NCBI GenBank assembly: GCA_025938055.1
Contig: JAICQC010000009.1
Location: 1 to 32,725 of the forward strand
DNA: 32,725 nucleotides
Direction of reading: 5' to 3'
Origin: Anaerolineales bacterium
GTDB taxonomy: Bacteria > Chloroflexota > Anaerolineae > Anaerolineales > Villigracilaceae
The translations under genes and the position numbers were made by a program. The first letter of the stretch is position 1; every line of letters starts with the position of its first letter. Below, piece by piece: positions 32,725 through 32,725 of this stretch. Under the pieces are notes generated by a model, which was given only the letters and a program-made list of their open reading frames with translations, made no database searches and had not been told where the DNA came from.

Positions 32725-32725
32725 C

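Overview
The window looks like one contig from a free-living, sugar-using bacterium, most likely a member of the Chloroflexota (Anaerolineae-like). That assignment is an inference from gene content: a hybrid sensor kinase next to a receiver-CpaE protein, a TIM-barrel/FGGY/AraM-like set, an LLM flavoprotein in a sugar operon, and several GTG starts. I could not run a search to confirm it. Coding density is high. No tRNA, rRNA, insertion sequence, prophage or CRISPR array was seen. No gap between genes exceeds about 275 bases.

Layout. (1) 2-2516, plus strand: an overlapping three-gene unit of KDPG aldolase (eda), a MetE-C-like methyltransferase and a UlaG-like metallo-beta-lactamase-fold hydrolase. 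Everything after it is on the minus strand. (2) 2550-7182: a hybrid sensor kinase (three PAS, HisKA, HATPase, two receivers, HPt) followed by a receiver-CpaE/MinD ATPase. (3) 7375-8283: a bile-acid:sodium-symporter-family transporter. (4) 8381-15601: an L-arabinose locus read as lacI, Gfo/Idh/MocA oxidoreductase, SDR, ribulokinase-type FGGY kinase, araD, araA. A sigma70-like promoter with an overlapping LacI-type palindrome stands in front of lacI. (5) 15698-17107: aspartase, with a near-perfect 25-bp palindrome over its predicted -10 box. (6) 17382-21837: a compact four-gene unit of AraM-like dehydrogenase, unassigned TIM-barrel protein, FGGY kinase and AraL/NagD-like HAD phosphatase. (7) 22059-29941: a seven-gene operon behind a clear promoter: GntR regulator, sugar-isomerase-like TIM barrel, LLM flavoprotein, DUF2264 protein, NodB-type deacetylase, Gfo/Idh/MocA oxidoreductase, and a DapA/NanA-fold aldolase with altered active-site residues. 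(8) 30118-32549: a muropeptide-recycling set (truncated anmK, murQ, BadF-type amino-sugar kinase).

How the genes fit together. Arabinose is isomerised, phosphorylated and epimerised to xylulose 5-phosphate by region 4. Region 6 resembles the araL/araM part of the Bacillus arabinose operon, but with an extra kinase and TIM barrel, and its AraM-like enzyme has lost a conserved substrate-site aspartate. Region 7 looks like a complete cytoplasmic pathway for a modified sugar that I cannot match to a described route. Region 8 recovers anhydro-MurNAc and MurNAc as GlcNAc-6-P plus lactate. The two best candidates for undescribed systems are regions 6 and 7.

Caution: the last ~180 bases are not a normal gene start. 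A fragment of sufB runs into a hairpin repeat and then into a headless anmK. This is a real rearrangement or, more likely, an assembly chimera at the contig end.
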